From contig NC_049982.1 of NCBI RefSeq assembly GCF_000003815.2, forward strand, positions 31,329,788 through 31,393,787: 64,000 bases of DNA, written 5' to 3'. This DNA is from Branchiostoma floridae. Taxonomy: Eukaryota > Chordata > Leptocardii > Amphioxiformes > Branchiostomatidae. The position numbers were made by a program, and so were the translations under genes. Of the stretch, positions 63,201 to 64,000 are shown piece by piece; within the stretch, counting starts at the first letter, position 1; the number at the start of each line of letters is the position of its first letter. Under the pieces are notes generated by a model. That model was not told the DNA's origin. It saw only the letters and a program-made list of their open reading frames with translations, and ran no database searches.

Positions 63201-63224
63201 CCCAGCAATGGCCTTCAGCATTGC
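29816..63224 (-). CDS. Mosaic Cys-loop ligand-gated ion channel with giant multidomain ectodomain (28 exons, 5' partial)
   Basis: On the minus strand 28 exons with GT-AG borders (one GC-AG) join without a frame break: 5,099 bases, 1,698 residues and a stop at 29816-29818. Order: sushi; SRCR x4, each split over two exons; YWTD six-blade propeller over five exons; EGF; C-type lectin; LDLR class A; Frizzled-like CRD in two exons; kringle; sushi; Cys-loop ligand-binding domain in four exons running into a fifth with M1-M2; M3; M3-M4 loop and M4. Every ectodomain module boundary is phase 1, and the second sushi ends at phase 1 exactly where the channel's first exon needs it. The channel part is nicotinic-like and would form a cation pore as a pentamer in the plasma membrane; the added modules are typical of adhesion, scavenger and lectin proteins. 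Two adjacent genes or trans-splicing are possible alternatives, but no start codon with signal peptide was found between sushi and channel. I know no described protein with this order. Confidence 0.82.
30285..30482. repeat. MITE-like element, family C
   Basis: TACTGTAAATGTAGAAAC to AAATGCATTTAAGTA with TTCGCGGTGG/CACCGCGAA blocks inside. It lies 37 bases upstream of the last channel exon's acceptor. Confidence 0.8.
30918..31100. repeat. MITE-like element, family D (CTCGCGAGATCGAGACTAGG)
   Basis: ACTATCAATTTTCTTCCAAC at the left is mirrored by GGAAGAAAATTGATAGT at the right. The centre has TAGTCTCGTGTTCTCTCGCG with its inverse. A second, longer copy lies at 35771-36092. Confidence 0.8.
31164..31296 (-). 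CDS. Channel gene exon: M3
   Basis: It reads [38 protein letters not shown], matching M3 and the start of the cytoplasmic loop. It follows ATTTTACAG and ends CAAA/GTAATT; phase 1 in, 2 out. Confidence 0.87.
31370..31610. repeat. Inverted-repeat element
   Basis: CTACTGCAGCTTCCGGAAC near 31420 is mirrored by CCCGGAAGCTGCAGTAG near 31545, and CCAAATTTTCGGCTAA by CCGAAAATTTAGCTAA at the outer ends. Confidence 0.65.
31756..32094 (-). CDS. Channel gene exon: end of ligand-binding domain, M1 and M2
   Basis: It reads [45 protein letters not shown] and [19 protein letters not shown]2 aligns with GEKISLGITVLLSL of alpha-7 nicotinic receptors, with Asp at -1', Arg at 0' and Leu at 9', and without the insertion seen in anion channels. 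No vicinal CC of loop C is found. Phase 1-1, ending TTCG/GTGAGT. Confidence 0.9.
32130..32440 (+). repeat. Tail fragment of the octamer repeat family
   Basis: AGAACACGAGATATCAATAA, CTCCACTGCAGTACC and AATATAACCTTCTTGACGACGGTAA are the tail signatures of the family. The octamer part is missing. Confidence 0.55.
32616..32844. mobile_element. Short piggyBac-like copy
   Basis: CATATCCAGACCGGGC at the left and GTCTGGATAGGATTAA at the right correspond to the ends of the 13501 element. TGACGTAAT/TGACGTCAT strings and a C run before the right end also match. The left TTAA is degenerate. Confidence 0.6.
33098..33278. repeat. MITE-like element 14 bp from a splice donor
   Basis: CCTTTCCACTAGGACGACGC with GCGCTCTC is mirrored by GAGAGCGCAGCGCGATGGCC with GTCTAGTGGAAAGG. 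It sits immediately downstream of the Cys-loop exon's donor (GT at 33293-33292). Confidence 0.8.
33294..33460 (-). CDS. Channel gene exon: Cys-loop
   Basis: It reads [13 protein letters not shown], then [15 protein letters not shown], a Cys-loop with exactly 13 residues between cysteines and the FPxD signature. The loop B tryptophan expected just after it is not present ([11 protein letters not shown]). Phase 2 in, 1 out (CATTC/GTAAGT). Confidence 0.88.
33855..34103. repeat. MITE-like element (AGATAGACGATTCGC ends)
   Basis: AGATAGACGATTCGCTGCAC at the left, GCGAATCGTCTATCT at the right, with GATGACGTCAGCA and TGCTGACGTCATTCA as inner mirror images. Confidence 0.8.
34107..34623. repeat. Probable inverted-repeat element
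   Basis: GGGCCTTTACACTGAATCC and CAGCCGGAA at the left are loosely mirrored by TTCCGGCTGATTCTTGCTCT and TGTGTGAAGGGTGC at the right. GAATTCC/GGAAT motifs abound inside. Confidence 0.5.
35101..35290 (-). pseudogene. LINE C-terminal tail fragment
   Basis: The minus frame reads [20 protein letters not shown] then [16 protein letters not shown], the helical end found after the Cys-rich motif of LINE reverse transcriptases. No upstream RT domain is attached. Confidence 0.4.
35364..35624. repeat. Palindromic element, family P (GGTGCCTAAGCATTTGCA)
   Basis: GGGGTGCCTAAGCATTTGCA at the left is mirrored by TGCAAATGCTTAGGCACC at the right. The interior is built from CGAACCTTATGC and CGAATCACTATG units and their inverses. 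A longer copy lies at 62566-63009. Confidence 0.85.
35639..35748 (-). CDS. Channel gene exon: ligand-binding domain, loop A/E region
   Basis: It reads [36 protein letters not shown]; phase 0 in, 2 out (GAAA/GTAAGC), 110 bases, the same length as the matching exon of nicotinic receptor genes. The PDxxLYN loop A motif has become TPILTLKRN, losing its tyrosine. Confidence 0.88.
35771..36092. repeat. MITE-like element, family D, second copy
   Basis: ACTATCAATTTTTTTCCGAC to GTCGGAAAAAAATTGATAGT. The central TAGTCTCG/CGAGACTAG block is duplicated compared with the 30918 copy. It lies 23 bases upstream of the acceptor of the loop A exon. Confidence 0.8.
36364..36703. repeat. GC-rich inverted-repeat element
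   Basis: GGCCTAGGTCCTAATCGCAA at the left and TGCAGTTGGGACCTAAGCC at the right are inverted. Partial relatives lie at 9690-9770 and 43985-44265. Confidence 0.65.
36712..37086. repeat. AT-rich dispersed repeat, inverted copy at 47640-47990
   Basis: The two copies share GATAGATGGGCATG, AAGAATTCTAA, GCCATAT and CTGCAATGAAA/TTTCGTTGCAG in opposite orientation. A palindrome (TTAGTAGATATCAATTTGCG) ends 7 bases from the donor of the 45 bp exon. Confidence 0.65.
37094..37138 (-). CDS. Channel gene exon: 45 bp ligand-binding exon (DEK motif)
   Basis: It reads [15 protein letters not shown]; phase 0-0, after CATTTCAG and before TTTC/GTGAGT. Vertebrate nicotinic subunit genes have a 45 bp exon at exactly this place, encoding the VDEKNQ region. 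Confidence 0.88.
37200..37620 (+). pseudogene. LINE reverse transcriptase C-terminal fragment
   Basis: Frames with one shift read [18 protein letters not shown], then EIEGERFF and [10 protein letters not shown], the Cys-rich end of a LINE protein. It is antisense to the channel gene and truncated. Confidence 0.6.
37685..37797 (-). CDS. Channel gene exon: Cys-loop ligand-binding domain, N-terminal helix and strand 1
   Basis: It reads [35 protein letters not shown], aligning with the RLL..LL..Y start of nicotinic subunits. It enters at phase 1 after ACTGATGCAG. The donor that keeps frame is TTG/GCAAGT, a GC-AG intron; the GT three bases further would shift the frame. Confidence 0.82.
38199..38387 (-). 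CDS. Channel gene exon: sushi/CCP 2, adjoining the channel
   Basis: It reads [45 protein letters not shown]; phase 1-1, ending GCTCAG/GTGATT. It is the last recognition module before the ion-channel exons, 400 bases away on the same strand. Confidence 0.88.
38455..38690 (+). repeat. Tail fragment of the octamer repeat family
   Basis: It contains AACACGAGATAGCAAACCCG, TTGCGCTGCAGTGCC, GAAGCCGCTAGGGGGCCC and AACCTCCATGACATTTCATG, nearly the same as 12440-12680. Confidence 0.75.
38728..38940. repeat. MITE-like element, family C
   Basis: AAAATGTATTTACGTTCGCG to TTTCTCCATTTACAGTA with GCACTGTAGTCTCTTAC in the middle, the same core as the other three copies in inverse orientation. Confidence 0.8.
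38973..39194 (-). CDS. Channel gene exon: kringle domain
   Basis: It reads [39 protein letters not shown] and EDCDVIPC: all six kringle cysteines. It follows GTGTCCCATAG and ends TTGTG/GTAAGT; phase 1-1. The pairing Fz plus kringle is also seen in ROR kinases. Confidence 0.9.
39245..39660. other. Intron sequence without recognisable features
   Basis: This part of the intron between the Frizzled and kringle exons shows no repeat ends, no module-like frame and no RNA-gene motifs. Confidence 0.4.
39766..39929 (-). CDS. Channel gene exon: Frizzled-like CRD, second part
   Basis: It reads [37 protein letters not shown]; phase 2 in, 1 out (CGAAG/GTGAAA). The two parts together show eight of the usual ten Fz cysteines; those near the second and fourth positions are absent. 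Confidence 0.84.
39994..40250. repeat. MITE-like element (GTGTCTATCAGACAC ends)
   Basis: AGGTTAAACTTACTT, CTTACTTGCTTACG and TGTCTATCAGACACTT at the left are mirrored by AAGTGTCTGATAGACACAGA, CGTAAGCAAGTAAG and TCTAACCTGG at the right. Confidence 0.8.
40300..40460. repeat. MITE-like element (TATGGTAGCATAAGA), copy 1
   Basis: GGATTCTATGGTAGCATAAG with ATGGTATCAAAGGCTG is mirrored by AGCTTTTGATACTATCTG and CTACCGTAAGATCC. The second copy lies at 54474-54640. Confidence 0.75.
40623..40884 (-). CDS. Channel gene exon: Frizzled-like CRD, first part
   Basis: It reads [44 protein letters not shown]; phase 1 in, 2 out (TGCAT/GTAAGT). The PNxLGQ and FPxC motifs are those of Fz domains. Confidence 0.85.
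41040..41485. repeat. Element with GGTACCGG and GGACCTGGACC ends
   Basis: GGGATGGGTACCGGTACGG at the left; GGACCTGGACC repeats and GGTATCCACCCC at the right. The element at 48251-48586 has the same ends in inverse order; a fragment lies at 22760. Confidence 0.75.
41730..42232 (-). repeat. tRNA-derived SINE, near full length
   Basis: On the minus strand it starts with GATCGCGTGGCGCAGCGGCA (A box) and GGTCTCGAGTTCGACTCC (B box). It continues with CTTTATTCCGCTTTCCTCAC and a long non-tRNA body. Truncated relatives are at 43640, 53550 and 60340. Its head ends about 8 bases from the LDLR-A exon donor. Confidence 0.75.
42242..42358 (-). CDS. Channel gene exon: LDLR class A repeat
   Basis: It reads [19 protein letters not shown], then [18 protein letters not shown]: six cysteines and the calcium-binding acidic cluster. 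It follows TCCATGCACAG and ends TGTG/GTAAGT; phase 1-1. A SINE ends about 8 bases into the following intron. Confidence 0.9.
42464..42684. repeat. MITE-like element, family A
   Basis: GTAACGCAAGTTCACCTTTA to AAAGATGAACTTGCGTCAAG with the CGTGGGGTAACCTATATCCG ends and a CAAGTCGACGG centre. Confidence 0.8.
43030..43449 (-). CDS. Channel gene exon: C-type lectin domain
   Basis: One exon of 420 bases, phase 1-1, holds a complete long-form domain: [64 protein letters not shown] and KFIC. The EPN and WND calcium/sugar motifs are both present, the combination associated with mannose-type binding. It ends AAAAG/GTATTC. Confidence 0.9.
43640..43985 (-). repeat. SINE fragment
   Basis: CACCGCACCATCTCACATGT, GCCTGGGGTATGGCTCTCC and AAGTGTCTTTCCCAAGGGCA match the body of the SINE at 41730-42232; the tRNA head is missing. 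Confidence 0.65.
43985..44265. repeat. Partial relative of the 36364-36703 element
   Basis: GTTCGGGCGTGACCC, GGGACAAATTTGTGTCTTC and GACTACATCCCCTACGGGC resemble parts of that element. It abuts the donor side of the EGF exon, which may explain the unclear exon border there. Confidence 0.5.
44275..44409 (-). CDS. Channel gene exon: EGF-like domain
   Basis: It reads [19 protein letters not shown], then [18 protein letters not shown], the LDLR-type EGF that follows YWTD propellers. The 5' border TTCATATTAG is sound. The 3' border TTG/GTCGGA is chosen only because it gives phase 1; the true donor may differ. Confidence 0.75.
44500..45420 (+). repeat. Octamer-rich AT repeat family, copy 5, with (CATA)n end
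   Basis: The order is close to that of copy 1 (GACCCCATACCTTCGCCAAATGATCCT at 44502 also occurs at 6258). TATGCAAAT pairs follow, then CTCGAGATATCAAATCAG, GTCGCTAGGGGCCCC and a (CATA)n microsatellite at 45338-45410. Confidence 0.8.
45632..45838. repeat. MITE-like element, family A
   Basis: AACGTTAGTTCACCCTTATC to GATAAAGATAAACTAACGTT with inner CATGTCGACGG and CCGTCAACTTGATA. Confidence 0.75.
45880..45992 (-). CDS. Channel gene exon: last YWTD blade
   Basis: It follows TACAACATCTCCAG at phase 2 and ends TCATG/GTAAAA at phase 1. It reads [18 protein letters not shown], then NPADIYVST, closing the six-bladed propeller before the EGF. Confidence 0.75.
46012..46499. repeat. MITE-like element, family A, split by a piggyBac-like insertion
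   Basis: The left part GTTCACCTTTATCCGCGGGG ends at 46055. The right part resumes at 46398 with GAAACAGGGTGTTTAGGG and runs into the N gap. The interruption is the element at 46052-46397. Confidence 0.75.
46052..46397. mobile_element. piggyBac-like element nested in a family A MITE
   Basis: TTAACCCTATCAAGAC at the left and GTCCAAATAGGGTTAA at the right, with GGGGGCTAAAAGTGTCTGCG, CTTGGTGACTTTCCTAAAAT and TGACGTCAT shared with the 13501 element. The host sequence is continuous if one TTAA is removed. Confidence 0.78.
46500..46741. other. Assembly gap (242 N)
   Basis: A run of N inside a channel gene intron. ORFs crossing it are meaningless. Confidence 1.
46900..46949. repeat. Perfect 22 bp hairpin next to the gap
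   Basis: AACTAGCCGAATTCGGCACA and two more As form the left arm, exactly mirrored at 46928-46949 around a 6-base loop. GAATTCGGCAC resembles a common cDNA linker, but a natural palindrome is equally possible. Confidence 0.8.
47031..47196 (-). CDS. Channel gene exon: YWTD propeller blade
   Basis: It follows TCACCTCTTTCAG and ends AGAAG/GTAAGA; phase 1 in, 2 out. It reads [20 protein letters not shown], then [14 protein letters not shown]. Confidence 0.88.
47640..47990. repeat. AT-rich dispersed repeat, inverted copy of 36712-37086
   Basis: It shares GTTAACAGATATCAATTGGCGC, CATTTCATGCCCATCTATCAATATT-like and TTAGGGGCAACAAAA strings with that copy, in opposite orientation. Confidence 0.6.
48110..48234 (-). 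CDS. Channel gene exon: YWTD propeller blade
   Basis: It reads [20 protein letters not shown], then GAITIDYK, and ends AAAG/GTGAGA; phase 2 in, 1 out. Confidence 0.88.
48251..48586. repeat. Element with GGTACCGG and GGACCTGGACC ends, second copy
   Basis: GTGGGTACCGGTACAG, GTCCAGGTCCGGTTCAGGTC and TTTCCGGACCGGTCCAATAA match the 41040-41485 element. Confidence 0.75.
48877..49137. repeat. MITE-like element, family B (TCCTACGCAGAGACAT), copy 1
   Basis: TCTCCTACGCAGAGACATTC with GGCGCAAGCAAACCGCC is mirrored by GGCGGTTTGCTTGCGCC and GTGGATGTCTCTGCGTAGGA. Copies 2 and 3 are at 55756 and 61000. Confidence 0.85.
49180..49335 (-). CDS. Channel gene exon: YWTD propeller blade
   Basis: It reads [20 protein letters not shown], then [12 protein letters not shown], and ends AATGG/GTAATT; phase 2-2. 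The G|LMYW junction with the next exon restores a normal DPRNGLMYW blade edge. Confidence 0.87.
49345..49660. repeat. Inverted GAACAAAGTCTTCTTCGTTTC repeat
   Basis: ATCGAACAAAGTCTTCTTCG at about 49409 is mirrored by CGAAGAAGACTTTGTTCGA at about 49617, flanking about 190 bases. Confidence 0.7.
49876..50171. repeat. MITE-like element, family A
   Basis: GTAACGCTAGTTCAGC to GGTGAACAAGCGTTACAC. It is longer than the others by an AT-rich insert near 50000-50110. Confidence 0.7.
50208..50427 (-). CDS. Channel gene exon: YWTD propeller, first blades
   Basis: It reads [20 protein letters not shown], then [20 protein letters not shown]. It enters at phase 1 and must leave at phase 2. The donor TGTGG/GTGCCT fits the frame but is weak; GTGGGT three bases earlier would break it. 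Confidence 0.8.
50540..51560 (+). repeat. Octamer-rich AT repeat family, copy 6, with ~150 bp tandem tail
   Basis: TATGCAAAT/TTTGCATAATTAATG pairs at 50660-50990. The tail unit (TACAAAGCC, CACTTAACCTTCCTTTTC, ATCAACAGC, GAGTTATCTTG) is repeated about three times from 51065. Confidence 0.7.
51708..51845 (-). CDS. Channel gene exon: SRCR 4, second half
   Basis: It reads [20 protein letters not shown], then [14 protein letters not shown], and ends ACAG/GTAGGT; phase 1-1. Six cysteines per SRCR and the two-exon layout are the group A pattern. Confidence 0.86.
52180..52410 (-). pseudogene. LINE C-terminal fragment
   Basis: GGCGAAAGCTCGGTAATATTG, AGTTACAAGTAC and TTTCACAATATTTGCACAG parallel 16110-16290 (AAAAGCTCGGTAAAATTG, AGCAATATTTACATA), identifying the same LINE tail on the minus strand. 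Confidence 0.45.
52841..53032 (-). CDS. Channel gene exon: SRCR 4, first half
   Basis: It reads [37 protein letters not shown] and FFGQ, and ends CCAAG/GTAAGA; phase 1-1. Confidence 0.88.
53040..53550. other. Intron sequence without recognisable features
   Basis: No repeat ends, no module-like frame and no RNA-gene motifs were found in this stretch upstream of the SRCR 4 first-half exon. Confidence 0.4.
53550..53745 (-). repeat. SINE fragment
   Basis: GCTCGAGGCACCTCCTCGAA, CATTTAACATCCCTCC and CTCTTAGCCACAGGGCAATG look like a decayed tRNA-type SINE. A relative (GAGGCGCCTCCTCGAGCAC, TTTTACGTCCCTCCCGGAAG) lies at 57015-57085. Confidence 0.5.
54165..54290 (-). CDS. Channel gene exon: SRCR 3, second half
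   Basis: It follows TTCTTTTTAG and ends TGCG/GTACAG; phase 1-1. It reads [20 protein letters not shown], then [12 protein letters not shown]. Confidence 0.87.
54474..54640. repeat. MITE-like element (TATGGTAGCATAAGA), copy 2
   Basis: AGATCCTATGGTAGCATAAG with ATAGTATCAAAAGCTG is mirrored by TTTGGTACTGTCTTG and CCATTGTAGGATCCGC. Confidence 0.75.
54746..54940 (-). CDS. Channel gene exon: SRCR 3, first half
   Basis: It reads [37 protein letters not shown] and [12 protein letters not shown], and ends TAATG/GTAGGA; phase 1-1. It is the most diverged of the four first halves. Confidence 0.87.
55024..55112. repeat. (TTATG)n pentanucleotide microsatellite
   Basis: About eighteen units of TTATG with one interruption. 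It is followed by an inverted pair CACTGTTTTTCATCAGTAA and TTACTGATGAAAAACAGTG (55122-55190). Confidence 0.95.
55505..55636 (-). CDS. Channel gene exon: SRCR 2, second half
   Basis: It reads [20 protein letters not shown], then [13 protein letters not shown], and ends TTACAA/GTATGT; phase 1-1. [12 protein letters not shown] is shared with SRCR 1, suggesting recent duplication. Confidence 0.87.
55756..56015. repeat. MITE-like element, family B, copy 2
   Basis: TTCTCCTACGCAGGGACATC with AACGGCGAAACCGCC is mirrored by GGCGGTTTCGCTGTTGGAT and GTCCCGGCGTAGGAGGA. Confidence 0.85.
56140..56990 (+). repeat. Tandem repeat, unit about 151 bp, five copies
   Basis: ACCAGTAGGAAAACGCCAGG recurs near 56172, 56323, 56473, 56624 and (decayed) 56773. 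Each unit contains CAACATCTCGAGTTATGTTG and TTCACAGCCAAACTCACTTA. It is related to the tail of the 50540 repeat. Confidence 0.85.
57151..57342 (-). CDS. Channel gene exon: SRCR 2, first half
   Basis: It reads [37 protein letters not shown] and ends FGQ at CCAAG/GTAAGA; phase 1-1, 192 bases like the SRCR 4 exon. Confidence 0.88.
57367..57595. repeat. MITE-like element, family A
   Basis: AACGCTAGTTCACCTTTATC to ATTAAGGTGAGTTAGCGTG. It includes a local duplication of CGTTGACCTGAAATCCCT (57490, 57518). Confidence 0.75.
57841..58136. repeat. Hairpin, (TCCG)n run and 106 bp tandem duplication
   Basis: CTTTCGCCGC and GCGGCGAAAG (57841-57868) form a perfect stem. (GTCC)n follows at 57894-57920. Then CCATGCCATACCGTGCTAGC and the following 85 bases repeat from 58034. 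Confidence 0.9.
58140..59400. other. AT-rich sequence inside the 1.85 kb insertion
   Basis: No module or transposase frame was recognised. ACTTGACCAAACTGTGCCA and GCTTGACCAAACTATGCCA (58947, 58998) form a short direct repeat. Confidence 0.4.
59405..59490 (-). tRNA. tRNA-like sequence, probably not functional
   Basis: The minus strand has TAGCGCAGTGG (A box), an anticodon-like stem GCATT/AATGC with a seven-base CTAAACC loop, and a perfect T arm CCCGGTTCGAATCCGGG. The acceptor strand GAGGTAG has no partner at the 5' side (GTTCGCA). So it is a tRNA pseudogene or SINE head. Confidence 0.45.
59583..59620. repeat. 13 bp perfect hairpin near the insertion end
   Basis: GCATTTTGCGACT, an 11-base loop and AGTCGCAAAATGC, just inside the right border of the 1.85 kb insertion. 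Confidence 0.75.
59860..59990. repeat. Half of the GATGGATGTCA/CAGTTGTAGAGA element
   Basis: GAAGAAGAGTGATGGATGTC, CGAAACGTCCGATAGTAAAT and CATCCAGTTGTAGAGATCGA match the right end of the element at 20540-20850. It lies 20 bases from the SRCR 1b donor. Confidence 0.7.
60012..60137 (-). CDS. Channel gene exon: SRCR 1, second half
   Basis: It reads [20 protein letters not shown], then [13 protein letters not shown], and ends TGCG/GTATGT; phase 1-1. The acceptor AAAATCAAG has a poor pyrimidine tract, but length and phase equal the other second-half exons. Confidence 0.83.
60340..60490 (-). repeat. SINE fragment
   Basis: AAAGTGCCTTTCCCAAGGGC is shared with the SINEs at 42130 and 43950; a decayed tRNA-like portion (GGTATCGAATTAAGAAC, CTCTACCAGTCACG) follows. 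Confidence 0.6.
60668..60862. repeat. MITE-like element, family C
   Basis: CACTGTAAATACAGAAACTT to AAATGCATTTACAGTA with TTCGCGGTGG and CACCGCGAATTTA blocks. Confidence 0.8.
61000..61281. repeat. MITE-like element, family B, copy 3
   Basis: TCCTCCTATGCAGTGACATC with CAACAGCGAAAACGCC is mirrored by CTTCGCTGTTGGATGTCCC and TGCGTAGGAGGATGG. It ends 22 bases from the SRCR 1a exon's donor side. Confidence 0.85.
61303..61485 (-). CDS. Channel gene exon: SRCR 1, first half
   Basis: It follows TATTCTTAACAG; phase 1-1. It reads [26 protein letters not shown] and [11 protein letters not shown]. The donor GAAG/GTTAAA is weaker than those of the sister SRCR exons. A LINE fragment abuts its 5' side at 61497. 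Confidence 0.85.
61497..61785 (+). pseudogene. LINE C-terminal fragment and 3' tail
   Basis: It reads [20 protein letters not shown] then [14 protein letters not shown], the Cys-rich end of a LINE protein. The 3' tail has AATCAGCCCCATGGGCATGA and TTGCAATAAACATTATCAT. The fragment begins 12 bases from the SRCR 1a acceptor on the other strand. Confidence 0.65.
61790..62284. other. Intron sequence without recognisable features
   Basis: T-rich tracts at 61950-61975 and nothing else of note. Confidence 0.4.
62285..62515. repeat. Decayed relative of the 20540-20850 element
   Basis: TATGAAGGTTACACACCAAG, TCTGTACAACTGGATAA and GAGTGACATCCATCACTCTT at the left and AAACGTC, CGATTGTAGAGACTGA at the right mirror each other with many changes. 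Confidence 0.65.
62566..63009. repeat. Palindromic element, family P, second copy
   Basis: GTGGTGCCTAAGCATTTGCA to GGAAATGTCTAGGCACC. The interior is made of more than a dozen CGAA(CC/TC)xxTATGCG units in both directions, meeting at CACGTGAC. It ends 30 bases from the sushi 1 exon donor. Confidence 0.85.
63039..63224 (-). CDS. Channel gene exon: sushi/CCP 1
   Basis: It follows TATATTTTGCTTCAG and ends AAAA/GTAACC; phase 1-1. It reads [13 protein letters not shown] ... [13 protein letters not shown] ... [16 protein letters not shown] with four cysteines and the late tryptophan of a CCP module. It is the most 5' exon in the window; a signal peptide must lie further upstream. Confidence 0.88.
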
Positions 63225-63249
63225 CTGAAGCAAAATATAAGAATATCCT

Positions 63250-63800
63250 ATATATAAAAAAGGGACAGGTTCTTTATTGCCTTTGACGAGAAGGGTTTGA
63301 TTTAGGTTAAGCAGCTGTGGCTGTAGGTGTTCATATAGGTCAATCAGCATAACTCCAGAAGCTTTGGATGGATTTTCATTATATTTGTTATTTGAGTAGC
63401 GGTTGCAAAAAGGAAGGTCCAGTTCGAAAGCGGTTGACCTGGCATTTTCAGTCGGTACTGCAGCGGACTGAGTGTGTGTCCGTTTATTTGCGGAGAGCAT
63501 AACTCCAGAAGCTGAGAATGGTTTTGCAAGATACTTGGTAGATATGTAGAGGTTGGAAAAAGGAAGGTCAAGTACGATAATGCCTCCTAGCGGCAAGTTG
63601 CGGTACTGCAGTGGAGCTTGGAGATCAAACTTTCTGCAAGAGCTAGGTTCCTGATTTAGTAGTAAATAGGTCAGGGAGTAAGTAGTGTAAGTTTGGACCA
63701 CCTAGCAAATTGCAGCGAGCGTTTTCGTTTTGAGATTTAGACATGTATAGCGAAGGAATTGACGTACCGTCATAATATTTGGTATTTAGATATCTTGGGT
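63250..63800 (-). repeat. Tail units of the octamer repeat family, inverted
   Basis: AGCATAACTCCAGAAGCT recurs at 63347 and 63498. CGGTACTGCAG, GGAAAAAGGAAGGTC and TCCTAGCGGCAAG are the inverse of the family tail. Confidence 0.6.
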
Positions 63801-64000
63801 GATGCTTTACATAAATAGATACTTGACGAGTTTAGCCTTGTACTTTCCTCCTGCAAATCTGATATTGCTGTCGTAACTGAGACGTGGTTTTCTGAGGAAC
63901 TGCCAGAGGAAGTAACAGCTATTGACGGCTACAGTTTGTTCCGCAAAGACCGTCAAGGAAAGAGAGGCGGCGGAGTAGCTGTTTATGTAAGGAACTCTAT
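63801..64000 (+). mobile_element. LINE endonuclease domain, 5' degenerate, cut by window end
   Basis: From 63825 the frame reads DEFSLVLSSCKSDIAVVTET, WFSEELPEEV, GYSLFRKDRQGKRGGGVAVY, the AP-endonuclease start of CR1/L2-type LINEs (TETW and RGGGVAVY motifs). An in-frame stop lies at 63816-63818, so the 5' side is decayed. It is antisense to the channel gene. Confidence 0.75.

Noticed and set aside
29816-63224. Two or more separate minus-strand genes (scavenger receptor plus channel)
   Set aside because: Not excluded, but all 28 exons are phase-compatible, no terminal exon with a stop occurs between them, and no leader exon precedes the channel part.

Overview
The window looks like a stretch of a cephalochordate (amphioxus, Branchiostoma-type) nuclear genome. 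The reasons are: short exons in long GT-AG introns, extracellular modules on phase-1 exons that are combined in unusual ways, an invertebrate-chordate p47phox, and introns crowded with small inverted-repeat elements, tRNA-derived SINEs and LINE 3' ends. The species call is inference from style; no marker gene settles it. There is one run of 242 Ns (46500-46741).

Three genes are supported. (1) On the + strand, 1-3806, lie the last four exons of a p47phox (NCF1)-like NADPH-oxidase organiser: the end of one SH3, a second SH3, the PPRR polybasic autoinhibitory region, a long extra region rich in tyrosine docking motifs, and the C-terminal proline-rich motif. (2) On the + strand, 16441-26525, lies a receptor tyrosine kinase. 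A signal-peptide exon, two cassette-like exons (discoidin/F5-8C-like and kringle) and one 2.55 kb uninterrupted exon encode the rest of a cadherin-like module, EGF, Ig, two EGFs, a transmembrane helix and an apparently active kinase. (3) On the - strand, 63224-29816, 28 exons fit together in phase with no internal stop into one reading frame of about 1,698 residues, with its 5' end outside the window.

The third gene is the most remarkable object here. In order its exons encode sushi, four SRCR domains, a six-bladed YWTD propeller with EGF, a C-type lectin, LDLR class A, Frizzled-like CRD, kringle, a second sushi, and then a complete Cys-loop (nicotinic-type) receptor: ligand-binding domain, M1-M3, cytoplasmic loop and M4. 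If transcribed as drawn it is a pentameric ligand-gated ion channel carrying a giant mosaic recognition ectodomain. The pore and Cys-loop are well kept, but the aromatic residues that bind acetylcholine are not seen, so its ligand is unknown.

The rest is intergenic or intronic repeat. It includes a piggyBac-like TTAA family (with one precisely nested insertion), at least eight families of palindromic MITE-like elements in several copies each, an AT-rich family full of ATTTGCAT/ATGCAAAT octamers, SINE and LINE fragments, and several minisatellites. Region by region: 1-4400 NCF1; 4400-16400 intergenic repeats; 16441-26525 receptor kinase; 26526-29600 repeats and a LINE 3' end; 29605-63224 channel gene with repeat-filled introns; 63250-64000 repeats and the start of a LINE endonuclease domain.
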